Below are positions 16,817-24,742 of a stretch of DNA of 64,000 nt, piece after piece (positions within the stretch are counted from its first letter, which is position 1; each line of letters begins with the position of its first letter). Below the pieces are notes generated by a model. The model was not told where the DNA came from and made no database searches. It saw only the letters and a list, made by a program, of their open reading frames with translations. Position numbers and translations under genes: made by a program. The stretch comes from Kaistia granuli DSM 23481 (lineage in GTDB: Bacteria; Pseudomonadota; Alphaproteobacteria; Rhizobiales; Kaistiaceae): the NCBI RefSeq assembly GCF_000380505.1, contig NZ_AQYH01000002.1:62001-126000 (forward strand), written 5' to 3'.

Positions 16817-17845
16817 GTGGCAGCCCGAGGACGCCGCCGCGAGGCCAGGAGCGACGTCTGGCCGGCCTTTGTCGACGTGCTGTCGAACCTCCTGCTCGTC
16901 TTCATTTTCCTGCTGTCGATCTTCGCGCTGCTGCAGTTCCTGCAGAGCCGCGAGATCACCGGCAAGGACACGGTGCTGAACCGGCTCAACAGCCAGATCG
17001 CCGAGCTGACCGAACTGCTCGCCATGGAGCGCGCCGGCAAGCAGGACGCGGCCGACCAGCTCGCCAATCTGCAGGCGAGCCTTCTCTCCGCCGAAGCGGA
17101 GCGTGACCGGCTGAAGCGTGCCGCCGACAGTTCGACCGCCGCCGCCGGTTCGGCCGAGGGCCAGATCGCCATCATCACCAAGGCGCTGGAGGACGAGAAG
17201 GTCGTCAACCAGAAATCGCTGTCGCAGATCGAGATCCTGAACCAGCAGATCGCGGCGCTCCGCCGCCAGATCGGCGCACTGGAAGAGGCGCTGAACGCGT
17301 CGGAGAAGCGCGACACCGAGAGCCAGACCAAGATCGCCGATCTCGGCCGCCGGCTGAACGTCGCGCTGGCGCAGCGCGTGCAGGAACTGTCGCGCTACCG
17401 CTCCGACTTCTTCGGCCGCCTGCGCGAGATCCTCGGCAACCGGCCCGACATCACCATCGTCGGCGACCGCTTCGTGTTCCAGTCAGAAGTGCTGTTCCCA
17501 TCCGGCTCGGACGAGATCAACGCCGAGGGCCGGGTCGAGATGGCGAAGCTCGCCGAGGCGCTGAAGACGCTGGAAGGCGAGATCCCGCCCGAGATCGCCT
17601 GGGTGCTGCGCGTCGACGGACATACCGACGCACGGCCGCTCTCGGGCTCCGGCCGCTTCCGCAACAATTGGGAGCTTTCGGCGGCGCGCGCCATCGCGGT
17701 GGTGCGCTATCTGGTCGAACAGGGCGTGCAGCCGATCCACCTGGTCGCCGCCGGCTTCGGCGAATTCCAGCCGCTCGAACAAGGCTCGACCGAAGCCGCC
17801 TATGCCCGCAACCGCCGAATCGAGCTGAAGCTCACCGAACGGTAG
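16817..17845 (+). CDS. MotB/OmpA-like peptidoglycan-binding stator subunit with long coiled coil
   Basis: A 342-residue partner of the upstream channel subunit. A short basic N-terminus is followed by one membrane helix (WPAFVDVLSNLLLVFIF) with Asp 20 at the position of the proton-carrying Asp of MotB. Residues about 50-200 are predicted coiled coil in the periplasm, and about 215-342 form an OmpA-family domain (VDGHTDARP; NWELSAARA; RNRRIELKL) that binds peptidoglycan. MotB plugs are much shorter, so the periplasmic stalk is an unusual feature. GTG start at 16817, one base after the partner stop. Three bases separate its stop from the DUF4258 gene. Confidence 0.88.
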   Translation: MAARGRRREARSDVWPAFVDVLSNLLLVFIFLLSIFALLQFLQSREITGKDTVLNRLNSQIAELTELLAMERAGKQDAADQLANLQASLLSAEAERDRLKRAADSSTAAAGSAEGQIAIITKALEDEKVVNQKSLSQIEILNQQIAALRRQIGALEEALNASEKRDTESQTKIADLGRRLNVALAQRVQELSRYRSDFFGRLREILGNRPDITIVGDRFVFQSEVLFPSGSDEINAEGRVEMAKLAEALKTLEGEIPPEIAWVLRVDGHTDARPLSGSGRFRNNWELSAARAIAVVRYLVEQGVQPIHLVAAGFGEFQPLEQGSTEAAYARNRRIELKLTER

Positions 17846-17848
17846 GCG

Positions 17849-18089
17849 ATGCGGATCATCCTCACGGCACATGCCGCCCTGATGATGAGCGAGCGGGATA
17901 TCGCGCTGGATTGGGTCCAGCAGACGCTGGCGGAACCCGACTCTCGGGAGCCGGATGTCCGCGACGGCGTTACACGAGCATTCCGTGCGATCCCCGAACG
18001 CGAGCATCGCGTTCTCCGCGTGGCATATGCCCAAGATGGGAACATATAGGGTGATCACCGCATTCCTCGACCGAGGCCGACGCCGATGA
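17849..18089 (+). pseudogene. DUF4258 protein (toxin-like), interrupted by a frameshift
   Basis: The reading frame from ATG 17849 gives a 66-residue DUF4258 protein (MRIILTAHAALMMSERDI ... HRVLRVAYAQDGNI) and stops at a TAG at 18047-18049. Directly after, in the +1 frame, the missing C-terminus is present: RVITAFLDRGRRR followed by TGA at 18087-18089. Removing one T from ATATAGG restores an intact protein of about 79 residues. The restored stop would overlap the DUF2283 start (ATGA), as in a coupled toxin-antitoxin pair. DUF4258 proteins resemble RelE/BrnT-like toxins. The shift may be true inactivation, strain variation or a sequencing error. Confidence 0.7.
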
Positions 18090-18283
18090 AAACCGTCTAT
18101 GACAGCGAAGCCGACGCCCTCTATCTCCGCTTCACGGACGCGCCGATCATCGAGAGTGAAGAGATCCGGCCGGGGCTCGTGCTCGACTTTGATCAAAACG
18201 GCAAGATCGTCGGCGTCGAGATTCTCGACGCCTCACAGCATCTCGCGCCAGGCACTGACTTGGAGCGCCTCGCCGCCGCCTGA
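18086..18283 (+). CDS. DUF2283 protein (putative antitoxin)
   Basis: A 65-residue DUF2283 protein: MKTVYDSEADALYLRF, then a beta-rich core (GLVLDFDQNGKIVGVEILDAS). DUF2283 genes commonly pair with DUF4258 genes in a two-gene module that looks like a toxin-antitoxin system, although biochemical proof is limited. Here it follows the frameshifted DUF4258 gene and would overlap the repaired version by 4 bp. It ends 2 bp before the stop of the convergent ABC exporter. Confidence 0.85.
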   Translation: MKTVYDSEADALYLRFTDAPIIESEEIRPGLVLDFDQNGKIVGVEILDASQHLAPGTDLERLAAA

Positions 18284-18285
18284 GT

Positions 18286-20124
18286 TCAGGCAGCGTCCTC
18301 GCGGAACTGCAGCCGCGCCAGCCGGGCATAGAGGCCGCCCTGGCGCACCAGCGCCTCATGCGTACCTTCCTCGACGATGGCGCCGCCATCCATGACGAGG
18401 ATGCGGTCGGCCTTGAGGATCGTGGCGAGGCGATGCGCGATGACGATCGTCGTGCGGCCGACCATCAGCTCGTCGAGCGCCGATTGCACCGCGACCTCGC
18501 TCTCGGCGTCGAGGGCGCTGGTCGCCTCGTCGAGCAGCAGGATCGGCGCATCCTTGAGGATGGCACGCGCGATCGCGATGCGCTGGCGCTGGCCGCCCGA
18601 AAGCGTGACGCCGCGCTCGCCGAGTTGCGTCTCGTAGCCCTCCGGCAGCGCCGACAGGAAGGCATCCGCATGGGCCGATACGGCGGCGGCCCGGATCTGG
18701 GTCAGCTCCGCGTCTGGCCGCCCGAGTGCGATGTTCTCCGCCGCGCTGGCGGCGAAGATGACCGTGTCCTGCGGCACGATGGCGATCCGGGAGCGCAGCT
18801 CGACCGGATCGAGCGCGCGGATATCGACGCCATCCACCGTCACCCGGCCCTGCTGCGGATCGTAGAAGCGCAAGATCAGGTTGAAGATCGTGCTCTTGCC
18901 GGCGCCGGATGGACCGACGACGGCGACGCGTTCGCCCGGCGCGACATGGAAGCCGACATGACGGATGGCGGCGCCCCGTCCCCCTTCCGGATAGCTGAAG
19001 CCGATACTCTCGAAGGTGATCGCGCCCTGGACCGGCTCGGCCAAGCGAACGGGCTGCGCCGGAGCGGCGATCGACGGCTTCTCAGCCAGGATCTCGGCAA
19101 GGCGTTCGGCCGCGCCCGCGGCATTGGCGATATCTCCCCAGACCTGCGACAGCTCGCCGAGCGCGCCGGCGGCCAGCACGGCATAGATCAGGAACTGGCC
19201 GAGCGTGCCGGGGGTCATCCGGCCGGCGAGCACATCCTGCGCTCCCCACCAGAGCACGGCCACCATGCTGGTAAACACCATGAAGATGCCGAAGCCAGTC
19301 AGCGCCGCGCGCGCCTGCGTCGAATGGCGCGCCGCCAGGAACGCGTTTTCCACGCTGTCGGCGAAACGCCGCGTCACGCTCGCCTCGGCGGTGAAAGACT
19401 GGACGATGCGGATCGCGCCGATCGCCTCGGACGCATAGGCGGAGGCTTCCGCCAGCATGTCCTGCGCCTTGCGCGACCGGAGCCTGACCCGCCGGCCGAA
19501 GCCGACCAGGGGCAGCACGATGATTGGCAGGGCCAGCAGGACCAGGCCGGACAGCTTCGGGCTGGTGACGATCATCATCGCGACGCCGCCGGTGAACATC
19601 ACCAGGTTGCGCAGCGCGATCGAGATGTTGGCGCCCGCGACGGCTTTGATCTGCGTCGTATCGGTGGTCAGGCGCGCGGTGATCTCGCCGGAACGATTGC
19701 GGTCGAAGAAGTCGATGCCAAGTGCTGACAGATGCCGGAAGACGTCGGCGCGCAGATCGGCCACGACCCGCTCGCCAAGCCAGGTGACGAAATAGAAGCG
19801 CAGGCCCGAGCCGATGGCGAGCATCGCGACGACGCCGATCAGCGCCATGAAATAGATGTTGATCGTGCCCGAATTGTCGGCGGTGAAACCATGGTCGATC
19901 ATGCGCCGGACCGCGAGCGGCACGGTCAGCGCTGCGAACGCCGCCAGCAGGAGCGCCACGCAGGCGCCGGCGAGCTGTGGCTTGCGTCGGAGCACATAGG
20001 GTATCAGCATGGCGAGCGGCCGCATCGAGCGACGGCCTGGCTTGGCGTCGCCTTCCCTGCCGGCTACGCCTGCTGCGTCAGAAGCGCCTTTTGCGTCTCT
20101 TGGCATCGTGTCTCGAACCGCCAT
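18286..20124 (-). CDS. ABC exporter, fused membrane and ATPase domains (MsbA-like)
   Basis: A 612-residue half-transporter. Residues about 50-330 form the six-helix type-1 exporter domain (for example [22 protein letters not shown]), followed by an ATPase domain with Walker [11 protein letters not shown]-loop [10 protein letters not shown], signature LSGGQRQR, Walker [13 protein letters not shown] and H-loop IAHR. It should work as a homodimer. The substrate is not evident; lipids or drugs are usual. The start was set at the ATG at 20124; a GTG at 20130 and an ATG at 20106 are alternatives. It is divergent from rpmE. A second, unrelated-context exporter of the same type is at 34.7 kb. Confidence 0.92.
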   Translation of the reverse strand: MAVRDTMPRDAKGASDAAGVAGREGDAKPGRRSMRPLAMLIPYVLRRKPQLAGACVALLLAAFAALTVPLAVRRMIDHGFTADNSGTINIYFMALIGVVAMLAIGSGLRFYFVTWLGERVVADLRADVFRHLSALGIDFFDRNRSGEITARLTTDTTQIKAVAGANISIALRNLVMFTGGVAMMIVTSPKLSGLVLLALPIIVLPLVGFGRRVRLRSRKAQDMLAEASAYASEAIGAIRIVQSFTAEASVTRRFADSVENAFLAARHSTQARAALTGFGIFMVFTSMVAVLWWGAQDVLAGRMTPGTLGQFLIYAVLAAGALGELSQVWGDIANAAGAAERLAEILAEKPSIAAPAQPVRLAEPVQGAITFESIGFSYPEGGRGAAIRHVGFHVAPGERVAVVGPSGAGKSTIFNLILRFYDPQQGRVTVDGVDIRALDPVELRSRIAIVPQDTVIFAASAAENIALGRPDAELTQIRAAAVSAHADAFLSALPEGYETQLGERGVTLSGGQRQRIAIARAILKDAPILLLDEATSALDAESEVAVQSALDELMVGRTTIVIAHRLATILKADRILVMDGGAIVEEGTHEALVRQGGLYARLARLQFREDAA

Positions 20125-20213
20125 AGGCACCCGTCTCGGTCATTCGCGGAGGCTCGCGCCCCGATCGCGCCTTGATGCACCGATGACCGTGCTGTTTCAA
20201 GACGAGCCGCCCC

Positions 20214-20242
20214 TTGTGCCGGCCCGAGCGCTGGGCTATATC
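20214..20242 (+). promoter_or_regulatory. Predicted promoter of rpmE
   Basis: TTGTGC at 20214-20219 and TATATC at 20237-20242 with a 17-base spacer form a sigma-70-type promoter 120 bases before rpmE. Confidence 0.55.
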
Positions 20243-20362
20243 GTCGCCCCACAGGACGGCCGGTCGCATGCAGCCGTTTTTCCCATTGATCAGGACGGCG
20301 CATCCGCTTCGGCGAGCGACGACCATGCGGTCCCCAACGGACCGAGCCGCGAGGACCAGACG

Positions 20363-20587
20363 ATGAAGAAGGACATTCATCCCGACTACCACACGATCAA
20401 GGTCGTGATGACGAACGGGACGGAATATTTCACCAAGTCGACCTATGGTGAAGAGGGTGCCGTGATGAACCTCGACATCGATCCGTCGACGCACCCGGCC
20501 TGGACCGGCGGCAACCAGACGCTGCTCGACCGCGCCGGCCGCGTGTCGCGCTTCAACAACAAGTTCAAGGGCTTCATGGGCAGCTAA
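20363..20587 (+). CDS. rpmE: 50S ribosomal protein bL31 (cysteine-free form)
   Basis: A 74-residue bL31 ([19 protein letters not shown] ... [12 protein letters not shown]). The CxxC zinc-binding pairs of the zinc-dependent form are absent; there is no Cys at all, as is common in alphaproteobacteria. It has its own promoter and a very strong terminator and lies next to rcdA in the typical Hyphomicrobiales order. Confidence 0.95.
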   Translation: MKKDIHPDYHTIKVVMTNGTEYFTKSTYGEEGAVMNLDIDPSTHPAWTGGNQTLLDRAGRVSRFNNKFKGFMGS

Positions 20588-20611
20588 GCTCCCGAAGCGC
20601 TTCTGGAATGC

Positions 20612-20640
20612 AAAAAACCCGGCCTCTGGCCGGGTTTTTT
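20612..20640. terminator. Strong bidirectional terminator between rpmE and rcdA
   Basis: AAAAAACCCGGCC / GGCCGGGTTTTTT with a 3-base loop. The T-run (plus) serves rpmE and the A-run (minus strand T-run) serves the convergent rcdA gene. Confidence 0.9.
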
Positions 20641-20695
20641 TTATTGGCCGCGTTCCGAAGCGGAGCGGCCGGGCTCAAGCGACGGGGCGACCGCC

Positions 20696-21223
20696 CTATT
20701 CGCGGCCGCCACCGAAAGCGCGCGCCAGCTGGCCGAGCTGGCGGCTGACCGGGTTCTCGGCCGGCTCGTCGGCATTGGCGGCGTTGTAGATCGCGTCGTC
20801 GAGCCGGATGACGCGCTCCTGCAGGCGCACGGAGCGCTCGATCAGCCCGCGCAGCCGCTCCGGCAGATCCTCCCAGCCGCGGCCTTCCGTCACCGAGCCG
20901 AAGCCGCGCAGCCGGACCTTCGCCTTCTCGCTGCCGGCCTGCTCGAACGTCATCTCGCCCTCGTTGACGGCGCGCTGCAGCAGCAGCCACGAGGCCAGTT
21001 GCATCAGCCGCGTCGTCAGCCGCATCGATTCGGTGGCGTAGGAGAGCGAGCCGCCCGGCGGAAGGTCGCGCGATTCGACGCGGCCGTCGCCGTCGAGATA
21101 GGCGGCGGTTTCCTCGACCAGCAGCATCCCCTCCCGGAAGAGGCCGCGGAAAGTGTCGGAAAATGCGAACCGCTGGCCGAAAACGATCGGCGGGTCGATG
21201 TGCCCAAGGCTGTCGTCTGTCAT
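20696..21223 (-). CDS. rcdA: RcdA, DUF1465 adaptor for CtrA degradation
   Basis: A 175-residue helical DUF1465 protein (FGQRFAFSDTFRGLFREGM; LLVEETAAYLDGDGR; SMRLTTRLMQLASWLLLQRAV; QERVIRLDDAIYN). In Caulobacter RcdA joins CpdR and PopA to deliver the master cell-cycle regulator CtrA to ClpXP. Size and central helices match the family. The start chosen is the ATG at 21223 (MTDDSLGHIDPP); a GTG at 21247 would add eight residues. rpmE downstream and DUF1192 upstream are its conserved neighbours. A CtrA-like box lies about 205 bp upstream, but a terminator lies between. Confidence 0.9.
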   Translation of the reverse strand: MTDDSLGHIDPPIVFGQRFAFSDTFRGLFREGMLLVEETAAYLDGDGRVESRDLPPGGSLSYATESMRLTTRLMQLASWLLLQRAVNEGEMTFEQAGSEKAKVRLRGFGSVTEGRGWEDLPERLRGLIERSVRLQERVIRLDDAIYNAANADEPAENPVSRQLGQLARAFGGGRE

Positions 21224-21314
21224 GGAGTCGTTCCGTTGCGCCACCACGTCAATCCCGCAAGGGTTCAGACGGGGCGCAAGTTTTGCCGATTTTGACCTTG
21301 ATGGAGCCGGAAGT

Positions 21315-21404
21315 CAAAAAAAGAGCCGCGAGAAACGGCTCTTGTGAGGCGACAGAGGGAGGAGTCCAACAGAGAAGCTTCCACGGATGTCCAGATCACT
21401 GGAC
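21315..21404 (-). ncRNA. Predicted small RNA between DUF1192 and rcdA
   Basis: On the minus strand a perfect hairpin GTCCAG-TGAT-CTGGAC (21404 to 21389) is followed by about 45 unpaired bases that include CTCCTCCCTC, complementary to a Shine-Dalgarno stretch, and then an intrinsic terminator (AAGAGCCG / CGGCTCTT plus seven T). A CtrA-like box lies just upstream at 21428-21442. This is the layout of a trans-acting bacterial small RNA of about 90 nt. Alternatively the terminator simply ends the DUF1192 transcript and the region is its 3' end. The 5' end is a guess. Confidence 0.45.
21316..21343 (-). terminator. Intrinsic terminator (minus) between DUF1192 and rcdA
   Basis: Stem AAGAGCCG / CGGCTCTT with a 7-base loop followed by seven T on the minus strand. 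It ends any transcript coming from DUF1192 or from the predicted small RNA, and so separates rcdA from both. Confidence 0.85.
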
Positions 21405-21427
21405 GCAAGGATTACGCGCCCATAACC

Positions 21428-21442
21428 TTAACGAGTGGTTAA
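21428..21442. promoter_or_regulatory. CtrA-like box TTAA-N7-TTAA
   Basis: Exact TTAA-CGAGTGG-TTAA, the full CtrA recognition pattern, in the gap between the DUF1192 stop and the rcdA start. Read on the minus strand it would drive the predicted small RNA, or rcdA if the terminator at 21316-21343 is leaky. Confidence 0.6.
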
Positions 21443-21475
21443 TGCTCGCAACCCCCGGACTCGCGGCCTCCTTGC

Positions 21476-21667
21476 TCAGCTCTTGAAGAACGAGGACGCC
21501 GCCGCGCGCGAGGCGGTTTTCGCAGCGATCGCCGCCTCGAGACGGACGATCTCCGCCTTGAGCAGATCGATCCGTTCGTTGAGCTCGTCGATCGACAGAC
21601 GCCCCAGTTCCTCGCCGATCCTGTGCGGCGCCGGCTTCTCGACCGGCACGTCGTCGAAAAGGGCCAT
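21476..21667 (-). CDS. DUF1192 small protein
   Basis: A 63-residue protein of the DUF1192 family: short N-terminus (MALFDDVPVEKPAPHRIG), then a conserved helix LSIDELNERIDLLKAEIVRLEAAI with coiled-coil character. Widespread in alphaproteobacteria next to rcdA and a PIG3-type oxidoreductase, both of which flank it here. Function unknown. The start at 21667 was chosen over an upstream one because the family begins at MALFDD. Confidence 0.88.
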   Translation of the reverse strand: MALFDDVPVEKPAPHRIGEELGRLSIDELNERIDLLKAEIVRLEAAIAAKTASRAAASSFFKS

Positions 21668-21768
21668 GATGCACTCCGTCTCGTTTTTCGGTCCCGTCTG
21701 GGCCAAAGAATAGCAACATCCGCCCGGCCTTCGCCAGCCGGGCCGTCGTTACCCCGAGGAGACCAACC

Positions 21769-22770
21769 TTGACCGCCATTCCCGAAACCATGACCGCCAT
21801 GGCCATTTCCGAACCCGGCGGGCCGGACGTGCTGCAGCCGACGACGCGACCGGTGCCGCATCCGTTCGAGCACGAGATCCTGATCCAGGTCGCCGCCGCC
21901 GGCGTAAACCGACCGGATGTCGCCCAGCGCCAGGGACATTATCCACCGCCCAAGGGTGCCTCGGATCTGCCCGGCCTCGAGGTCGCGGGCCATGTCGTGG
22001 CGCTCGGCCGCAATTGCTCGCGCTTCGCCTTGGGCGACGCCGTCACGGCGCTGGTCGCCGGCGGCGGCTATGCGGAATATGTCGCCGTCAACGAAACCAA
22101 CGCCCTGCCCGTCCCGGCCGGCCTGACGATGATCGAGGCAGCGGCGCTCCCCGAGACCTTCTTCACCGTCTGGCACAATGTGTTGGAGCGAGCAGCCCTG
22201 AAGCCCGGCGAGACCCTGCTGGTGCATGGCGGCTCGTCCGGCATCGGCACGACGGCGATCCAGCTGGCGAAGGCGCTCGGCGCCACCGTGCTGGCGACCG
22301 CCGGCTCGGCGGAGAAATGCGCCGCCTGCGTCGAGCTCGGCGCCAGCCGCGCCATCAACTATCTCAAGGAGGATTTCGTCACCGCGGTAAAGGACGCCAC
22401 GGAAGGACGGGGGGCCGACGTCATCCTCGACATGGTCGGCGGCGACTATATCGAGCGCAATTTCGACGCCGCGGCGCCGGATGGCCGCATCGCCCAGATC
22501 GCCTTCCTGAACGGACCGGTGGTCGAGGTGAACTTCAATCGCCTGCTCACCAAGCGGTTGACGCTCACCGGCTCGACGCTGCGCCCGCGCACCGTCGCCT
22601 TCAAGGGCGCGCTCGCCGCCGCGCTGCAGGAAAAGGTCTGGCCGCTGATCGAGCAGGGCGTCATCCGGCCGCGCATCGACGCCACCTTCCCGCTCGCGGA
22701 AGCGGCGGAGGCGCATCGCCGGATGGAAAGCTCGGGCCATATCGGCAAGATCGTCCTGACGGTCGGTTAA
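21769..22770 (+). CDS. NAD(P)H-quinone oxidoreductase, PIG3 family
   Basis: A 333-residue zinc-independent medium-chain dehydrogenase. It has the GroES-like N-terminal fold (AAGVNRPDVAQRQGHYPPP, the PIG3/TP53I3 signature), the coenzyme motif VHGGSSGIGTTAIQLAKALG, and ADVILDMVGGDYIERN. Members reduce quinones with NADPH. The start is unusual: GAGGAG seven bases before a TTG at 21769 supports a TTG start, while an ATG at 21790 would give a seven-residue shorter protein without a site. It is divergent from DUF1192. Confidence 0.9.
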   Translation: MTAIPETMTAMAISEPGGPDVLQPTTRPVPHPFEHEILIQVAAAGVNRPDVAQRQGHYPPPKGASDLPGLEVAGHVVALGRNCSRFALGDAVTALVAGGGYAEYVAVNETNALPVPAGLTMIEAAALPETFFTVWHNVLERAALKPGETLLVHGGSSGIGTTAIQLAKALGATVLATAGSAEKCAACVELGASRAINYLKEDFVTAVKDATEGRGADVILDMVGGDYIERNFDAAAPDGRIAQIAFLNGPVVEVNFNRLLTKRLTLTGSTLRPRTVAFKGALAAALQEKVWPLIEQGVIRPRIDATFPLAEAAEAHRRMESSGHIGKIVLTVG

Positions 22771-23061
22771 CCTGACCGGCAGGAAATCGGATCAGTTCAT
22801 GAAACCAGAGCCGCCTGGCGCCGTTGGCTCGTCGGCAGGCGGAGGACCGGGCGGGCGAAGATACCCCGACGATTCCGGCGTCGTCTTCCTGACGAATGCG
22901 ACAGCGGGACGCTCAGCCGGGCGGAAGCGATATCGTTTTGGCCTGAAAGAGAGTAGATTTCCGTAGCCGACGAAACGTAACGACCCGTTTCCTCTTCGTG
23001 GAACGGGTTGATTCGATGTAAGATTGCAGATGTCGGTGCAATTCGCACCCCGGAGGACAAC
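22771..23061. other. Intergenic region with an imperfect hairpin
   Basis: No supported gene in these 290 bases. Around 22980-23013 an imperfect stem pairs CGACCCGTTTCC with GGAACGGGTTG, and GGTGC-AATTC-GCACC at 23035-23049 forms a small hairpin close to the ribosome-binding site of the next gene (GGAGG at 23051-23055), where it could affect translation. Confidence 0.4.
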
Positions 23062-23346
23062 ATGCAACGCCAAAATACTTGGATCTGGGTCGTCGTGGCC
23101 ATCATCGTCCTGGTGATAGCTTATTTCTGGTGGAAGTCGAGGACGCCTGTCGCACCGCCCACTCCGGCCGCGGTTGAACAGTCGAAGCCGGCCCCGGCTC
23201 CGGAAGCCCCGAAGCCCGCCGAACCGGCTCCCGCTCCGGCTCCGGCAGCTCCCGCGCCGACCCCGCCGGCCGAGCCCGCTCCTGCCCCGGCTCCCGCTCC
23301 GAGCACGCCGGCCGAGCCGACGACGCCGCCCGCGACCACGCCGTAG
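23062..23346 (+). CDS. Small membrane protein with Pro/Ala-rich tail
   Basis: A 94-residue protein: one N-terminal membrane helix (WIWVVVAIIVLVIAYFWW, about 7-24), then a low-complexity tail made almost wholly of Pro, Ala, Glu and Thr with repeated PAPAPA and PAEP units. No family is recognised. A single-helix anchor with a stiff extended tail could act as a spacer from the inner membrane. GGAGG lies seven bases before the ATG, which supports translation. The composition makes homology inference unsafe. Confidence 0.65.
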   Translation: MQRQNTWIWVVVAIIVLVIAYFWWKSRTPVAPPTPAAVEQSKPAPAPEAPKPAEPAPAPAPAAPAPTPPAEPAPAPAPAPSTPAEPTTPPATTP

Positions 23347-23397
23347 TCGCGCCGATCCCTTGCGCGGGGCGAGCTCCGCGCAATAGGCGAGCCTGAA

Positions 23398-23433
23398 CGT
23401 CTGCCGGGCGCCCGATGCGGCCCCCGGCAGACG
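23398..23433. terminator. Long GC-rich hairpin after the Pro/Ala-rich gene
   Basis: 11-bp perfect stem CGTCTGCCGGG / CCCGGCAGACG around a 14-base loop, 51 bases after the stop. No T-run follows, so it may stabilise the mRNA end or act with Rho. Confidence 0.5.
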
Positions 23434-23483
23434 TCGCCTGCCTGATCACCGATTTTTGACATCGCGGCGCGCGCAAGCTTCGT

Positions 23484-23512
23484 TTGCGTCAGGAATGGCA
23501 CCGGTCTATATA
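23484..23512 (+). promoter_or_regulatory. Predicted promoter of trcR
   Basis: TTGCGT at 23484-23489 and TATATA at 23507-23512 with a 17-base spacer, 75 bases before the trcR start. Confidence 0.55.
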
Positions 23513-23586
23513 TCGGCCCATTCCCGTCATTCAGACGTTTGCTCAGCTCCTCCGGCCACCACCGGGAGAGCGACCAGGAGAGAATT

Positions 23587-24309
23587 ATGTCGACTATCCC
23601 GCTGATGCCAAAGGCAACCGCCGTATGGCTCGTCGAGAATACCTCTCTCGGCTTCGACCAGATCGCCGATTTCTGCAAGCTGCACCCGCTCGAGGTGAAG
23701 GCCATCGCCGACGGGGAAGCAGCCCAGACGATCAAGGGTCTCGATCCGGTGACGACGGGCCAGTTGACGCGCGAGGAGATCGAGCGCGCCCAGAAGGATC
23801 CGAAGTATCGCCTGAAGATGGCGGAGACGCGCGTCCGCGTGCCGGTCCAGAAGCGCAAGGGCCCGCGCTATACGCCGGTCTCGCGCCGCCAGGATCGTCC
23901 GAACGCTATTCTCTGGCTGCTGCGCAGCCATCCCGAGCTCAAGGACGCGTCGATCATGCGTCTGGTCGGCACCACCAAGCCGACGATCGATTCGATTCGC
24001 GACCGCAGCCACTGGAATTCGGCCAATCTGACGCCGATGGACCCGGTGACACTGGGCCTCTGCTCGCAGATCGATCTCGACTTCGAGGTCGAGAAGGCCG
24101 CCAAGAACGCGCCGCCGCGCGAGCCGGGCGCCGAGGGCGAGGTGCTGCTGCCGGCGGAAGAGACGACGGCGACCGACGCGCTGGCCGCTGCGGCGCTGCG
24201 CTCCTATCGCCGCGAAGAGCCGAAGGAAGACGAACTCGACGCCGATGCCGTCTTCGCCAAGCTGAAGTCGCTGAAGGGCCCCGTCGACGAGGACGAAGAC
24301 GAGGCGTAG
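23587..24309 (+). CDS. trcR: TrcR, DUF1013 cell-cycle transcriptional regulator
   Basis: A 240-residue DUF1013 protein (MPKATAVWLVENTSLGFDQ; ADFCKLHPLEVKAIADGE), near-universal in alphaproteobacteria. Caulobacter TrcR associates with RNA polymerase at many promoters and links transcription to the cell cycle. The first half holds helix-turn-helix-like segments (FDQIADFCKLHPLEVKAI and ASIMRLVGTTKPTIDSIR); the C-terminus is acidic and ends DEDEDEA. The start at 23587 gives the family N-terminus; an in-frame start 48 bases upstream does not. It is monocistronic, with its own promoter and terminator. Confidence 0.92.
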   Translation: MSTIPLMPKATAVWLVENTSLGFDQIADFCKLHPLEVKAIADGEAAQTIKGLDPVTTGQLTREEIERAQKDPKYRLKMAETRVRVPVQKRKGPRYTPVSRRQDRPNAILWLLRSHPELKDASIMRLVGTTKPTIDSIRDRSHWNSANLTPMDPVTLGLCSQIDLDFEVEKAAKNAPPREPGAEGEVLLPAEETTATDALAAAALRSYRREEPKEDELDADAVFAKLKSLKGPVDEDEDEA

Positions 24310-24377
24310 TCCGCCCGGCCCCGAAACGGGCCCCGCCGCTCCACGCCGGCCGCAGCGCCCGCGAACAACCATCAGAG

Positions 24378-24409
24378 AGGCCTCGCCCGACCCGGGCGGG
24401 GCCTTTTTT
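24378..24409 (+). terminator. Intrinsic terminator after trcR
   Basis: GGCCTCGCCCG / CGGGCGGGGCC with a 3-base loop followed by six T, 70 bases after the trcR stop. Confidence 0.88.
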
Positions 24410-24612
24410 GATTGGGCCGCGCGCTGATTCCCCTGGGTTGCCGTGACGGGCCAGCCCGACTCGCTCGCGAAGAATTGCTTCCGGCCGGCGATTCCGGCTA
24501 GAATCATCGCGTGACGGTTCGCTGTGCTTCGGAAATCGACGCTCCGAGCGGCCGAAATGCCACGACGAAACGGCGAAAACCAGAATTTCCCTTGTTTCGG
24601 CGGCTCTCCGCT

Positions 24613-24642
24613 TTGACAGCGCCTCCCCGCTTCTGCTATGAG
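24613..24642 (+). promoter_or_regulatory. Predicted strong promoter of rpsU
   Basis: Consensus -35 TTGACA at 24613-24618, an 18-base spacer, and -10 TATGAG at 24637-24642, 100 bases before rpsU. The rest of the 430-base gap between trcR and rpsU (24310-24742) holds the trcR terminator and nothing else I can name. Confidence 0.65.
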
Positions 24643-24742
24643 AGCGACCACAAATTGGGACGTTGTTGATCGGCGGCTTTGGTCGCTCCTACTCGTCTCC
24701 CCGAGATTTCATCCGGACCGGATCAAGATAGGACGCTCCCGC

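Noticed and set aside
15805-18283. Zorya defence system
   Set aside because: Only the channel and the peptidoglycan-binding subunits are present. No ZorC, ZorD or ZorE-like gene is nearby, and similar pairs appear as ordinary chromosomal genes in this group.
22792-23105. Two small minus-strand frames between the quinone oxidoreductase and the Pro/Ala-rich gene
   Set aside because: No conserved motifs, no ribosome-binding site, and they overlap in different frames.
23121-23858. Gly/Ala-rich frame antisense to the Pro/Ala-rich gene
   Set aside because: Its repeats are just the reverse of the Pro/Ala codons.
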